DNA from: Methylaequor sp002691245
GTDB lineage: Bacteria; Pseudomonadota; Alphaproteobacteria; Methylaequorales; Methylaequoraceae
Assembly (NCBI GenBank): GCA_002691245.1
Contig: NZHH01000056.1
Span: 62,001 to 126,000 of the forward strand
Direction of reading: 5' to 3'
Length of the DNA stretch: 64,000 bases
Of this stretch, positions 29,554 to 38,862 are shown piece by piece. Within the stretch, counting starts at the first letter, position 1. Each line of letters opens with the position of its first letter. A program made the position numbers and the translations under genes. The notes beneath the pieces were generated by a model. The model was not told the DNA's origin. It ran no database searches and worked only from the letters and a program-made list of their open reading frames with translations.

Positions 29554-30452
29554 ATTTTGATTTCATTTAATATTTTGGAGTGGATATTACTGGAAATGCC
29601 ATATTTTTTTGAATATCTAACTACAAAACCAGATAACCAATCAAGTTCTAATCTTTTACCTTTAATATAATCTATATACATTGATGAAGTCATGTCGAAG
29701 GGCATTTTTTTAATTTTTTCAATCCAAAATGCAATTGGATCTGAATCAAACTTAACTGAGAAGAATTTTGATAATTCCAAAGTTTCATTCATAGCTCTTA
29801 TAAAATCCTCTTTTAATTTTGGATCCTCAAAAATCTCACCTATGGTTTTTTGAGTGAGTGTTGTTATTCCACTATAGGCTGATAGGAAAATAAATTTTTC
29901 CCATATTTTTTCTTTGATATTATTTTTTAGTCGAATATCAAGTCCAGCTTTTTTTGACTTCTCACAAAAATAAAACAACTTATCGTTTTTCTTACTTTCA
30001 ATGTGTCCAACAAAAAATGATGCTAACTTTCCTTTATGAATAACTTTTTGATTTTCTCCAATATAAGAAGAAATCTGAGCTACAGCTCCGAATGTGTGTT
30101 TTTTTCCGAATTCTTCTGTAATCTTTTGCTCTGAGTAAGTTCCATTTTGAAAAGGAAGAAGGACCGTATCGTTTGTTGATATTGTATTTTTTAATTGAAA
30201 AATAAATTTATCAAAGTCATAAAGTTTCACTGTACTTATTACCACATCAAATTTCTTTTTAGGTATTGTGTTATAAACTTTTATTCCCTGAAGTGACTTA
30301 TTTCCCAGATCACTTTGAAGATTTAATCCATTTTCTTTTAATGAAATATATCTTTTTCCTCTTGCGACAAATGAAATATCAAAATCTGTATTTAATATTT
30401 GAGCTCCAATAAAACCACCAACTCCTCCTACACCAAACACTAATATTTTCAT
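29550..30452 (-). CDS. ketopantoate reductase (PanE/ApbA) family protein, altered active site
   Basis: An NADPH-dependent reductase of the PanE family by overall sequence. It has the Rossmann motif VFGVGGVGGFIGA (about 4-16), a C-terminal 6PGD-like helical domain, the conserved Lys in IWEKFIFLS and the Glu in RLELDWLSG. In E. coli PanE two Asn residues follow that Lys at +4 and +8; here the aligned residues are Leu and Ser. The protein may therefore be a paralogue acting on another 2-oxo acid and not a true PanE, so no symbol is given. Its ATG overlaps the stop of the aminotransferase gene (ATGA type). Confidence 0.75.
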   Translation of the reverse strand: MKILVFGVGGVGGFIGAQILNTDFDISFVARGKRYISLKENGLNLQSDLGNKSLQGIKVYNTIPKKKFDVVISTVKLYDFDKFIFQLKNTISTNDTVLLPFQNGTYSEQKITEEFGKKHTFGAVAQISSYIGENQKVIHKGKLASFFVGHIESKKNDKLFYFCEKSKKAGLDIRLKNNIKEKIWEKFIFLSAYSGITTLTQKTIGEIFEDPKLKEDFIRAMNETLELSKFFSVKFDSDPIAFWIEKIKKMPFDMTSSMYIDYIKGKRLELDWLSGFVVRYSKKYGISSNIHSKILNEIKI

Positions 30453-31648
30453 GTATGTAATTTTTTCAAAGAATTATCAATTTTTATACATGCTTCTGTT
30501 AAAAGATTATATGAAGTGGCATAAGAAATTCTAAAGTATGGTGATTTTCCAAAAGCTGATCCAGGAACAACTGCAACTTTAGCATCTTTGAGCAAAAATT
30601 CTGCAAAATCGATATCAGATTCTATTTTTTTTCCATTAAATGTTTTTCCTAAAAAACCTTCACAACCAACGTATAAGTAAAAAGCACCAGAGGGAATAAA
30701 TGGTTTAAAGCCTGTATTAGATCTAAAAAATTCTACTAATAAATTCTTTCTTTTTTCAAATTTTTTTAACCAGTCTTTCAAAAATAATTTTTCATTTTGC
30801 AAAGCATATTTTGCAGCTACTTGACTAATTGAACAGGGATTTGTTGTACTTTGAGATTGAATTTTAGAAATTGATTTTATTATGTCTTGATTTCCAGCTC
30901 CATAACCAATTCTCCAGCCTGTCATCGAAAACACTTTTGAAACACCATTAACTATAAATGTTCTGTCATAGAGTTTGGGTTCTATGTTTAAAATATTGTG
31001 AAAAATATCATCATATATAATGTGTTCGTATATATCATCCGAAAGTATATTTACATGAGGATTTTTTAGTAATACTTTTGAAATTTCCAATAATTCCTCT
31101 TTCTTGTAAACATTTCCAGTTGGATTTCCAGGTGAATTTAGAATAAACCATTTAGTCTTTTCACTTATTGCTTTCTCTAACTGTTTGGCATTAATCTTAA
31201 ACCCATCTCTCATTTCTGTTTCTACAATTACTGGTTTTCCTTCTGCTAAAATAACAATATCAGGATATGAAACCCAATAAGGAGCCGGAATTATTACCTC
31301 ATCTCCCCTATCGACTGTAGACATAAATAAATTATAGATAACATGTTTACCTCCAACTCCAACTGTAATTTGATCAATATTATAATTTATTTTATTCTCA
31401 TTTTTAAACTTTTCGGTTATAGCTGTTTTGAGTTCTGGTATTCCATCAACTTGAGTATATTTAGTAAAGCCACTCCTAATAGCTTCAATTGCACTTTCTT
31501 TTATATTATCGGGGGTATCAAAGTCGGGTTCGCCTGAACTTAAACTAATAACTTTTTCACCAGAAAGAGACATTTCTCTTGCAGTCTGAGAAATCTTCAC
31601 AGTTAGAGATGGTTTAAACCTAGATAATCGATCTGAAATAAGAGTCAT
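30449..31648 (-). CDS. aatA: aspartate aminotransferase (class I/II, PLP)
   Basis: A cytoplasmic PLP enzyme transferring amino groups between aspartate and 2-oxoglutarate or related acids. The 399-residue protein shows SSGEPDFDTP, the GVGGKHVIYNLF cofactor region, the LNSPGNPTGNVY motif, DDIYEHIIYD, and the PLP lysine in VNGVSKVFSMTGWRIGYGAG. It belongs to the Ib-type subgroup that includes alphaproteobacterial AatA; some members also use prephenate, so specificity is inferred. It is divergent from uvrB across 90 bases. Confidence 0.9.
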   Translation of the reverse strand: MTLISDRLSRFKPSLTVKISQTAREMSLSGEKVISLSSGEPDFDTPDNIKESAIEAIRSGFTKYTQVDGIPELKTAITEKFKNENKINYNIDQITVGVGGKHVIYNLFMSTVDRGDEVIIPAPYWVSYPDIVILAEGKPVIVETEMRDGFKINAKQLEKAISEKTKWFILNSPGNPTGNVYKKEELLEISKVLLKNPHVNILSDDIYEHIIYDDIFHNILNIEPKLYDRTFIVNGVSKVFSMTGWRIGYGAGNQDIIKSISKIQSQSTTNPCSISQVAAKYALQNEKLFLKDWLKKFEKRKNLLVEFFRSNTGFKPFIPSGAFYLYVGCEGFLGKTFNGKKIESDIDFAEFLLKDAKVAVVPGSAFGKSPYFRISYATSYNLLTEACIKIDNSLKKLHT

Positions 31649-31738
31649 CTATTAAGAAAAAAATGTAAATCTTCAATTAATCGATTATATATAAACTTTA
31701 AGAAAAATATATTAGATTTTTTTTTTTGTTAATTTTTT

Positions 31739-33706
31739 ATGGCAAAATGTATGTTTAAGCTGAAAAGTTCTTATAAACCTGCTGGTGATCAACCCGCTGC
31801 TATTGAAAATCTTTGTAAAGGTTTAAATGATAAATTTAACAATCAAGTATTGCTTGGTGTTACAGGTTCTGGGAAAACTTTTACAATGGCAAACATTATT
31901 AATGAACTTCAGAGACCATCATTAATATTCGCACCAAATAAAATTTTAGCTGCACAATTATACAGTGAGATGAAAAGTTTCTTTCCCGACAATAGCGTAG
32001 AGTACTTTGTTTCCTATTATGATTATTACACACCAGAAGCATATGTTCCAAGAACAGACACATACATAGAAAAAGAATCTTCCATAAATGAACAAATTGA
32101 TAGAATGAGACACTCAGCTACGAGATCTCTATTAGAGAATAAAGATACAATAGTTGTCGCCAGTGTTTCATGCATATATGGCCTTGGTTCTGTACAATCT
32201 TATTCTTCAATGGTTTTGAAAATTAATAAAGATAAACAATATGATATGGAAAAGATAAAAAGAATTTTAGTTGAACTTCAATATAAAAGGAATGATCAAG
32301 TACATTCTAGAGGAACATTTCGTATAAGAGGAGATTTACTAGAAATATTTCCATCCCATCTTGAAGATAGATCATGGCGAATATCCTTTTTTGGAGACAC
32401 TGTTGAAACAATAGACGAATTTGACCCGTTCTTAGGAACCATTTCAGACAGTTTAGAAGGAGTTACAATTTTTGCTAATAGCCACTACGTAACTCCAAAA
32501 CCTTCTTTAAAAAACGCAATAGATCAGATAAGATTTGAGCTTGAAGATAGAATTAAATACTTTGAACAAAAAAAGTTGTTTATAGAAGCACAAAGAATTG
32601 AACAAAGAACAAAATTTGATTTAGAAATGATAGCTGCTACTGGAAGTTGCTCTGGAATCGAAAACTATTCCAGACACCTATCTGGAAGACTATCAGGTGA
32701 ACCTCCACCAACATTATTTGAATACTTACCTGATGATGTCATTCTGTTCATTGACGAATCCCATGTAACAATTCCACAAATTAGGGGTATGTTCAAAGGT
32801 GATAGATCAAGAAAAACAACCTTGTCAGATTTTGGGTTTAGACTACCTTCTTGTAAAGACAACAGACCACTTATGTTTGAAGAGTGGGAAAAGTTTAAAG
32901 GACAAACTATTTATGTATCTGCAACTCCTGGCGAATATGAGTTAAATTCTACAGAGGGAGTGTTTGTGGAGCAAATAGTTCGTCCCACTGGCTTAGTTGA
33001 TCCTATCTGTGAAGTTAGGAAAGCCTCAAATCAAGTTGAGGACGTTATTGAAGAATGTAAAAAAGTAACACAAAAAAATCTTCGAGTTTTAATAACAACT
33101 TTAACAAAAAAAAATGCTGAAATGGTTACTGAGTTTTTAAATGAAAATGGTGTCAAAGCTCAATACATGCATTCAGATATTGACGCACTTGAAAGAATAG
33201 AAATAATAAAGAACCTTAGGATAGGTGAGTTTGAAGTTTTGGTTGGTATAAATCTATTAAGAGAGGGCCTGGATATTCCAGAATGCGGTCTGGTGGCAAT
33301 ATTGGATGCAGATAAAGAGGGATATCTTAGGTCACAAGTAAGCTTAATTCAAACTATTGGAAGAGCCGCCAGAAATATTGATGGTCGTGCAATCATGTAT
33401 GCTGATCAAAAAACGAAATCTATTTTACTTGCAATTGAAGAAACCAGTAGAAGAAGAATAAAACAAATCAACTTTAATACAAAAAACGGAATCATTCCAC
33501 GTTCAACACAAAGAAAAATTGAAGAAACAATTCAAAGAGATAATAAATTAGAAAAAAATAAGGAAATTATTAGTTACTCTGTTGAAGAACTTAAAAAGAA
33601 AATGTTAGAATATGCTGAAAATTTAGATTTTGAACGTGCAGCAGAAATTAGAGACACAATCACGAAAATTGAGAAAAGATCCCTTGGCATTAAAGAAAAC
33701 ATATAA
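31739..33706 (+). CDS. uvrB: excinuclease ABC subunit B
   Basis: UvrB is the damage-verifying helicase-like subunit of nucleotide excision repair. The 655-residue protein has the N-terminal PAGDQPAAI, Walker A GVTGSGKTFT (about 41-50), the beta-hairpin region FVSYYDYYTPEAYVP, the DEAD-like FIDESHVTIPQ, helicase motifs V and VI (GINLLREGLDIPE, QTIGRAARN), and a C-terminal UVR domain (LKKKMLEYAENLDFERAAEIRD) that contacts UvrC. ATG 31739 gives a normal N-terminus. No SOS-like direct repeat was seen upstream. Confidence 0.96.
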   Translation: MAKCMFKLKSSYKPAGDQPAAIENLCKGLNDKFNNQVLLGVTGSGKTFTMANIINELQRPSLIFAPNKILAAQLYSEMKSFFPDNSVEYFVSYYDYYTPEAYVPRTDTYIEKESSINEQIDRMRHSATRSLLENKDTIVVASVSCIYGLGSVQSYSSMVLKINKDKQYDMEKIKRILVELQYKRNDQVHSRGTFRIRGDLLEIFPSHLEDRSWRISFFGDTVETIDEFDPFLGTISDSLEGVTIFANSHYVTPKPSLKNAIDQIRFELEDRIKYFEQKKLFIEAQRIEQRTKFDLEMIAATGSCSGIENYSRHLSGRLSGEPPPTLFEYLPDDVILFIDESHVTIPQIRGMFKGDRSRKTTLSDFGFRLPSCKDNRPLMFEEWEKFKGQTIYVSATPGEYELNSTEGVFVEQIVRPTGLVDPICEVRKASNQVEDVIEECKKVTQKNLRVLITTLTKKNAEMVTEFLNENGVKAQYMHSDIDALERIEIIKNLRIGEFEVLVGINLLREGLDIPECGLVAILDADKEGYLRSQVSLIQTIGRAARNIDGRAIMYADQKTKSILLAIEETSRRRIKQINFNTKNGIIPRSTQRKIEETIQRDNKLEKNKEIISYSVEELKKKMLEYAENLDFERAAEIRDTITKIEKRSLGIKENI

Positions 33707-34454
33707 AACAGTATTGATAACTGGAGGAGCCCAAAGAATAGGACAGTCTATGGCCAAATTCTTAGTAGAATCAGGTTATAACGTTGCAATCCAATATAAT
33801 ACTTCTTCTAAAAAAGCCAATACTCTTACGGATCAATTCAGTGATCTCAAAGTTAAATTTCTAGCATATAAATTTAATTTTGAAAACGATTCAAATATCC
33901 AAAAATTCTTCAACAATATTCAAAAAGATTACGGAAAAATTGACATTTTAATTAACAATGCGTCAACTTTTGAATTTGACACTATTAACTCATCAAATGA
34001 GAAAATTTTTAATAAACATATTAATGTGAATCTCAAAGCACCATTCTTTTTGTCTCAAGCTTTCGTGAAGAAGCTAGGAACAAATAAGGGGCTTATAATA
34101 AATATTATTGATCAAAGGGTTAACAATATTACCCCTTACTTCACCTCATACACAATAAGTAAATGTGGGTTATATTCATTAACAAAAAGTCTATCATTAT
34201 CTTTAGCTCCAAATATACGAGTTAATGGAATATCACCTGGTCCCACTTTAATGAGCAAAAATCAAAATGAACGACAATTCAAAAAGCAAATATCAAGGAC
34301 ACCATTACGAAAACAGGTTGAATTGGACGAAATAAATCATGCAGTTAATTACCTAATCAATAATCAATCGGTAACAGGTGAAGTATTAACATTAGATTCT
34401 GGACAAAGTTTAGGGTGGGCGCATTCTAAATCTAAAGTTTTTACAACAGATTGA
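33684..34454 (+). CDS. short-chain dehydrogenase of the pteridine reductase / FolM type
   Basis: A Rossmann-fold NADPH enzyme probably reducing a pterin or dihydrofolate. From the TTG at 33684 it is 256 residues, with the cofactor motif TGGAQRIG (13-20), NNAS (91-94) and YxxxK (Tyr156, Lys160). Asp143 replaces the usual catalytic Ser. Asp lying 13 residues before the Tyr is the pattern of pteridine reductases (PTR1 Asp181/Tyr194) and FolM. The frame is open further upstream to ATG 33630, but that would overlap uvrB by 77 bases and add an unconserved stretch, so TTG 33684 (23-base overlap) is preferred. The exact substrate is inferred. Confidence 0.8.
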   Translation: MALKKTYKTVLITGGAQRIGQSMAKFLVESGYNVAIQYNTSSKKANTLTDQFSDLKVKFLAYKFNFENDSNIQKFFNNIQKDYGKIDILINNASTFEFDTINSSNEKIFNKHINVNLKAPFFLSQAFVKKLGTNKGLIINIIDQRVNNITPYFTSYTISKCGLYSLTKSLSLSLAPNIRVNGISPGPTLMSKNQNERQFKKQISRTPLRKQVELDEINHAVNYLINNQSVTGEVLTLDSGQSLGWAHSKSKVFTTD

Positions 34455-34736
34455 TAAAATTGAAGTTGTCTACAAGAAAAAATAAAATTAAAAAAGTAAA
34501 ATTAAAAATATATAAAAAAATAAAATGATGGAAATAATGCCAAAACTTAAATTTTTATCAACATTATCAGTAACTTATAAATTTGACTATTTTTTAATCA
34601 TTTTGATAAAATCTGCAGAATTGTTATCATTTAATACAAAACTCAAAGATTACTAACAGATTTATCCACATTATTAGTGGATAGTAATTTTTGAACAATT
34701 TTTTACAATGAAAGCAATAGCTTATAGAGTATTAAT
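34455..34736. other. longest gene-free stretch (282 bases), between the SDR gene and uvrC
   Basis: It holds no open reading frame of note and no RNA gene that I recognise. It is extremely AT-rich. It should contain the uvrC promoter. It contains a perfect DnaA-type 9-mer in an inverted repeat (listed separately) and a near match TTATCAACA at 34555-34563. No rho-independent terminator with a GC stem is visible after the SDR gene. Confidence 0.6.
34662..34683. repeat. DnaA-box-like 9-mer within a 7-bp inverted repeat
   Basis: TTATCCACA (34662-34670) matches the strong DnaA box consensus exactly. TATCCAC (34663-34669) is repeated in inverse as GTGGATA (34677-34683) after a 7-base spacer ATTATTA. 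This could bind a dimeric regulator or DnaA, or be a weak hairpin. Function is not shown by the sequence. Confidence 0.45.
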
Positions 34737-36587
34737 ATGAAAATCGATACGAAATACAATTATAATGCTGGTGTTAAAGCAATCAAACGTGCATCCAAAA
34801 ATTTCCCGAATGGATCCGGAGTATACACCTTTTTAGATATAAGAAAAAAAGTATTATATGTAGGTAAAGCTAAAAATCTTAAAAAAAGAATAACTAGTTA
34901 TTTGAATAATAAATACCAAACCAACAGAATTAGATTATTAATAAATTTAACATCAAATATTAAATTTATTAAAACATTAACAGAAGTAGATTCTTTTATT
35001 CTAGAGAATAATCTTATTAAACAAAATAAACCAAAGTTCAATATAAGGCTAATTGACGATAAAAGTTATCCATATATTAATATCAGCACATCAATGCATT
35101 GGCCAAGAATAAGAAAGTTTCGTGGCAAGCGGAATCAACAAGATGCTTATTTTGGTCCATTTTCTAGTGTTGCTGCTGTTGACAACGTTATAAAACAAAT
35201 CGAGGGAGCCTTTCTTTTAAGAAGCTGCTCAGAAAATATATTTAAATCACGAAGAAGGCCTTGCATATTATATCAAATAAAAAGATGTAGTGCGCCATGC
35301 GTAGATTATATTTCAAATAATAACTATCGAGAACTTGTTAATAATGCAATCTTATTTCTGAAGGGTAAAAACCCAGAAGCAAAAACAAAATTAATATCAG
35401 AAATGAAAACTGAAAGCCAAAATCAAAACTACGAGAAAGCTGCAAGGTTAAGAGATAGAATTAAAGCTATTTCAAAAATTTCAAATGAAAAATATTCAGA
35501 TCTAAATAATAACGAAAATTTTGATATAATTTTTCTTAAAAAAAAAATTGATTTAATTTCTATTCATATATTTTTCTTCAGAGGTGGAAAAAATCTTGGT
35601 AACAAGGACTTCTTATTTGAAAACAACCTATTTGATGAAAATGATAAAATTTTATCACAATTTTTATATTTTTTTTATACAAGAAATATTCCTCCAAAAG
35701 AAATAATTTTAAATACAAAACCGATTGACATTAATATTTTGCAAGAACTTATTTCTAAAAAGAATAATGGAAATGTATCTTTGAAAATTCCTCAAAAAGG
35801 AAAAAAAAGAACACTTCTTAAAATGGTAGAAGAAAATGTAGATGCCTCACTTATTAAGAAAAATTATGAAAGAAAAGAAAACAATAACATTTTAATCGCT
35901 CTTAAATCTAAACTAAATTTAAAAAATTTACCAAAAAGAATCGAGATCTATGATAATAGTCATTTAAACGGTACTAATCCTCTAGGAGCAATGGTTGTAT
36001 ATGAAAATGGAAGTTTTTTAAAAAATGCCTATAGAAAATTTAATATTGTCACTAAAAACAAGAATTCATTTGACGATTATTTTATGATGGACCAAGTTTT
36101 CAAAAGAAGATTTAATTTATCAAGTCCTTGGAAAAAAAAAAGTCCTCAATTGATATTAATTGATGGAGGCAAAGGTCAACTAAATAAAGTAAAAAAAGTT
36201 TTAGATGAAAAAAAAATTACTAATATCGATTTGATTGGAATTGCAAAAGGTATAAATAGGAATTCTGGAGAAGAAAATATTTACACCTCTGAGAAGATGG
36301 TAAAATTCGAAAAAACTGATAAAATTCTTTTTTTCTTACAGAGATTGAGAGATGAAGCACATAGATTTGCTGTAACATCAACAAAAATAAAACATAACAA
36401 TAGTTTAAAAAAATCTATATTTGATGAAATAGAAGGGATTGGAAAGAAAACAAAATTTATTCTCTTATCTTATTTTGGTTCTATTGATAATATCAAAACT
36501 GCAGGAATTAATGATTTAAAAAAAGTTCCTAATATTGGTATGAAAACAGCTGAAAAGATTTACAAGGAATTTAATAAGAATGTTTAA
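34737..36587 (+). CDS. uvrC: excinuclease ABC subunit C
   Basis: UvrC makes both incisions in nucleotide excision repair. The 616-residue protein has the N-terminal GIY-YIG nuclease (GVYTFLDIRKKVLYVGKAKNLKKR, with Tyr and Arg visible), a Cys-rich patch (CILYQIKRCSAPC), the UVR motif region (about 225-240), the RNase H-like C-terminal nuclease (EIYDNSHLNG, LILIDGGKGQL), and a C-terminal double helix-hairpin-helix (IEGIGKKTKFILL and VPNIGMKTAEKIY). It overlaps pgsA by 8 bases. Confidence 0.95.
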   Translation: MKIDTKYNYNAGVKAIKRASKNFPNGSGVYTFLDIRKKVLYVGKAKNLKKRITSYLNNKYQTNRIRLLINLTSNIKFIKTLTEVDSFILENNLIKQNKPKFNIRLIDDKSYPYINISTSMHWPRIRKFRGKRNQQDAYFGPFSSVAAVDNVIKQIEGAFLLRSCSENIFKSRRRPCILYQIKRCSAPCVDYISNNNYRELVNNAILFLKGKNPEAKTKLISEMKTESQNQNYEKAARLRDRIKAISKISNEKYSDLNNNENFDIIFLKKKIDLISIHIFFFRGGKNLGNKDFLFENNLFDENDKILSQFLYFFYTRNIPPKEIILNTKPIDINILQELISKKNNGNVSLKIPQKGKKRTLLKMVEENVDASLIKKNYERKENNNILIALKSKLNLKNLPKRIEIYDNSHLNGTNPLGAMVVYENGSFLKNAYRKFNIVTKNKNSFDDYFMMDQVFKRRFNLSSPWKKKSPQLILIDGGKGQLNKVKKVLDEKKITNIDLIGIAKGINRNSGEENIYTSEKMVKFEKTDKILFFLQRLRDEAHRFAVTSTKIKHNNSLKKSIFDEIEGIGKKTKFILLSYFGSIDNIKTAGINDLKKVPNIGMKTAEKIYKEFNKNV

Positions 36588-37134
36588 ATTAGCAAATATC
36601 CCGAATATTTTAACACTTCTGAGAATATTGATAATTCCAGTAATAATCATCTTTTTGGAGATAGGAAATGAATTTTACAATTGGCTTTCCCTTCTACTTT
36701 ACATTATAGCATGTATATCTGATTTTTTTGATGGATATTTAGCAAGAAAATTTGAACTTGAATCAAGTTTTGGAAGATTTCTTGATCCAATTGCTGATAA
36801 AATATTAATTGTTTCAGTTATCTTTATTCTTGTGTCCAACTCTATTATAACTGGTTTTTTTGTTTATCCAGCATTAGTTATTGTTATCAGGGAAATATTA
36901 GTTTCTGGTTTAAGGGATTTTTTTGCACATTCTACCGAAACACTCTTAGTAACAAATTTATCCAAATGGAAAACTTTAATTCAAATGTTCTCATTAGGTT
37001 TTTTAATTGTTGCAAACAATTTTGAAAGTAACTTAATACTCTACACAGGCTTCATTGGTTTAACAGTTGCTTCGATAATGACAATACATACTGGATATAT
37101 TTATTTTAAAAAAAATTTAAGATTATTCAAATGA
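36580..37134 (+). CDS. pgsA: CDP-diacylglycerol--glycerol-3-phosphate 3-phosphatidyltransferase
   Basis: PgsA is an inner-membrane enzyme making phosphatidylglycerol phosphate. The 184-residue protein has several membrane segments and the CDP-alcohol phosphatidyltransferase signature DFFDGYLARKFELES followed by FGRFLDPIADK (about 47-75), which fits DG..AR......G...D...D. The start NIPNILTLLRILIIPVI is typical of PgsA. It overlaps uvrC upstream and mobB by 4 bases downstream. Confidence 0.93.
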   Translation: MFKLANIPNILTLLRILIIPVIIIFLEIGNEFYNWLSLLLYIIACISDFFDGYLARKFELESSFGRFLDPIADKILIVSVIFILVSNSIITGFFVYPALVIVIREILVSGLRDFFAHSTETLLVTNLSKWKTLIQMFSLGFLIVANNFESNLILYTGFIGLTVASIMTIHTGYIYFKKNLRLFK

Positions 37135-37640
37135 CTAATGTTTTTGGCATTGTTGGATGGAGCGGGAGTGGTAAAACAGATTTGACTACAAGAATAATAA
37201 ATTATTTTGTAAAAAAAAATATCTTAGTCGCATCTATTAAACATACTCACCATAATTTTGAAGTAGATAAAAAAGGTAAAGATAGCAATCAACACATGAA
37301 AGCTGGGTCGAATGAAGTCATTATCTTTAATGAAAATAAGTGGGCCCTTATTAGCAAGTATCAAAATGAGAGGGTTGGCATTGAAAAAATAATTGATAAG
37401 TTTGAGAAAAAAACAGAAATCATATTAGTTGAGGGATTAAAGCATAGTAGTTTTCCAAAAATTGAGGTTATCAGAACGAATCAAAATAATCCTTTTATCT
37501 ATAAAGAAGATAATAATATAAAGGCGCTTGTTGTTGACGATGAGTCAAAAGAATTTTACGAAGATACACTGCCAGTATTTAAATTTTCCAATACCAATTT
37601 AATTGGAGATTTTATATGGAGATTTTTCAATAATGAATGA
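37131..37640 (+). CDS. mobB: molybdopterin-guanine dinucleotide biosynthesis adapter MobB
   Basis: MobB is a P-loop GTPase that assists attachment of GMP to molybdopterin. The 169-residue protein has the N-terminal P-loop GWSGSGKTDL (about 8-17), IKHTHHNFEVDKKGKDSNQH, and VEGLKHSSFPKIEV, the usual MobB motifs. It sits in a cofactor run (mobB-moeA-moaD-moaE) and overlaps pgsA and moeA by a few bases. Its presence implies that the organism has at least one molybdoenzyme; none is seen in the window. Confidence 0.9.
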   Translation: MTNVFGIVGWSGSGKTDLTTRIINYFVKKNILVASIKHTHHNFEVDKKGKDSNQHMKAGSNEVIIFNENKWALISKYQNERVGIEKIIDKFEKKTEIILVEGLKHSSFPKIEVIRTNQNNPFIYKEDNNIKALVVDDESKEFYEDTLPVFKFSNTNLIGDFIWRFFNNE

Positions 37641-38862
37641 ATTAAATGAAAACCTTTTATCTTATGAGAAAGCAAAAGAAATAATGTTTAATTCAATTTC
37701 TAAAAATAAGGTTGAAATAATAGACATAGAAAAGTGTGTGGATCGAATTTTAGCCGAAAATATTTTTTCAAAAATTAATATTCCTGAATTTTCAAATTCT
37801 GCAGTAGACGGTTTTGGATTAATTAGTTCAAAAAAGAAAATTAGGAAATTAAAAATTGTTGGTGAGTCAAAGCCAGGTAAACCTTTTTTAGGTAAGATAA
37901 ATAAAGAGCAAGCAATTAAAGTTTTTACTGGAGCCTATGTTATAAAAAGGATTACAAATGTAGACACTGTCTGTATGGAGGAAGATGTTGAAGAAAATGG
38001 GAATGAGATAATGATAAGAAATAATTTAAAAAAAGGTTCTAATATTAGAATTAAAGGGGAGGATGTTAAAAAAAATAAAAAGATATTTGATGTAGGAAGA
38101 AGAATTCGATCAGTTGATCTATCACAGTTGTCTTCTTTAGGTTTAAAAAAAATTAAAGTCTATAAGAAGTTAAAAGTAGGTATTTTTTCAAGTGGTGACG
38201 AACTATGTGAAATAACTCATAAAAAAAAAAGATATCAAATATTTGATTCAAATAAATTTTCACTTTTGTCATTATTTAAAAAGATAGGCTGTGAAGTAAT
38301 TGATTTAGGAATTATACGTGATAATTTTATTGAAACAGAGCGAAAAATTTCAAAGAAAATAGACTTTTTAGACCTCATAGTCACAAGTGGCGGGGTGTCA
38401 AAAAGCAAAACAGATATGATAGGAAAATTTTTAAAAAAAAAAGGAAAAATTTTATTTTGGAGACTTTCAATAAAACCGGGTCGACCCTTTGCTTTTGGTA
38501 AATTAAAAAATGTTCCATTTATTGGATTACCTGGAAATCCTGTTGCCGCTGTTATAACATTTTTTATGCTAGTAATTAACTATGTTAACAGATTGTCTGG
38601 GTTAACAGATATACCTATAGTTGAAAGACTTTTACCTTGTGATTTTGACTTAAAAAAAAAAAAAGGAAGAACTGAATGGTTACGTGGGAAAATAACAAAA
38701 AAAAATCAATCTTATTTTATAACAAGATTTCCCTCTACAGGATCTGGAATTATTAGTTCCATCAGTCAAAGTCAAGGAATTATTGAATTAGAAAAAAATA
38801 GTAGTTTTATAAAAAAGGGCACTCTATTAAAATTTTATAGGTACGAGGACATGCTAAATTGA
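37633..38862 (+). CDS. moeA: molybdopterin molybdenumtransferase
   Basis: MoeA inserts molybdate into adenylylated molybdopterin. From ATG 37633 the protein is 409 residues. It shows the N-terminal AVDGFGL, TGAYVIK, the RIKGEDVKKNKK segment and SLGLKKIKVYKKLKVGIFSSGDEL. The MPT-binding core VTSGGVSKSKTDMIGKFL and LPGNPVAAVITF follow, then domain IV. A further in-frame ATG at 37603 would give 10 more residues overlapping mobB more deeply; the later ATG fits the family start better. A run of 13 A lies at 38652-38664. Confidence 0.92.
   Translation: MNELNENLLSYEKAKEIMFNSISKNKVEIIDIEKCVDRILAENIFSKINIPEFSNSAVDGFGLISSKKKIRKLKIVGESKPGKPFLGKINKEQAIKVFTGAYVIKRITNVDTVCMEEDVEENGNEIMIRNNLKKGSNIRIKGEDVKKNKKIFDVGRRIRSVDLSQLSSLGLKKIKVYKKLKVGIFSSGDELCEITHKKKRYQIFDSNKFSLLSLFKKIGCEVIDLGIIRDNFIETERKISKKIDFLDLIVTSGGVSKSKTDMIGKFLKKKGKILFWRLSIKPGRPFAFGKLKNVPFIGLPGNPVAAVITFFMLVINYVNRLSGLTDIPIVERLLPCDFDLKKKKGRTEWLRGKITKKNQSYFITRFPSTGSGIISSISQSQGIIELEKNSSFIKKGTLLKFYRYEDMLN

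Noticed and set aside
31649..31738. SOS box (alphaproteobacterial GTTC-N7-GTTC type) before uvrB, and likewise before uvrC
   Set aside because: No GTTC or GAAC direct repeat with 7-base spacing was found in either upstream region.
33630..33683. Upstream extension of the SDR gene to ATG 33630
   Set aside because: It would lie within the UVR domain coding region of uvrB and adds a charged stretch with no similarity to SDR N-termini; TTG 33684 places the Rossmann motif at its normal distance.
34455..34736. Chromosomal replication origin
   Set aside because: Only one exact DnaA box and one near match, and neighbours (uvrB, uvrC) are not the usual alphaproteobacterial origin genes. Kept as a weaker finding about the repeat only.
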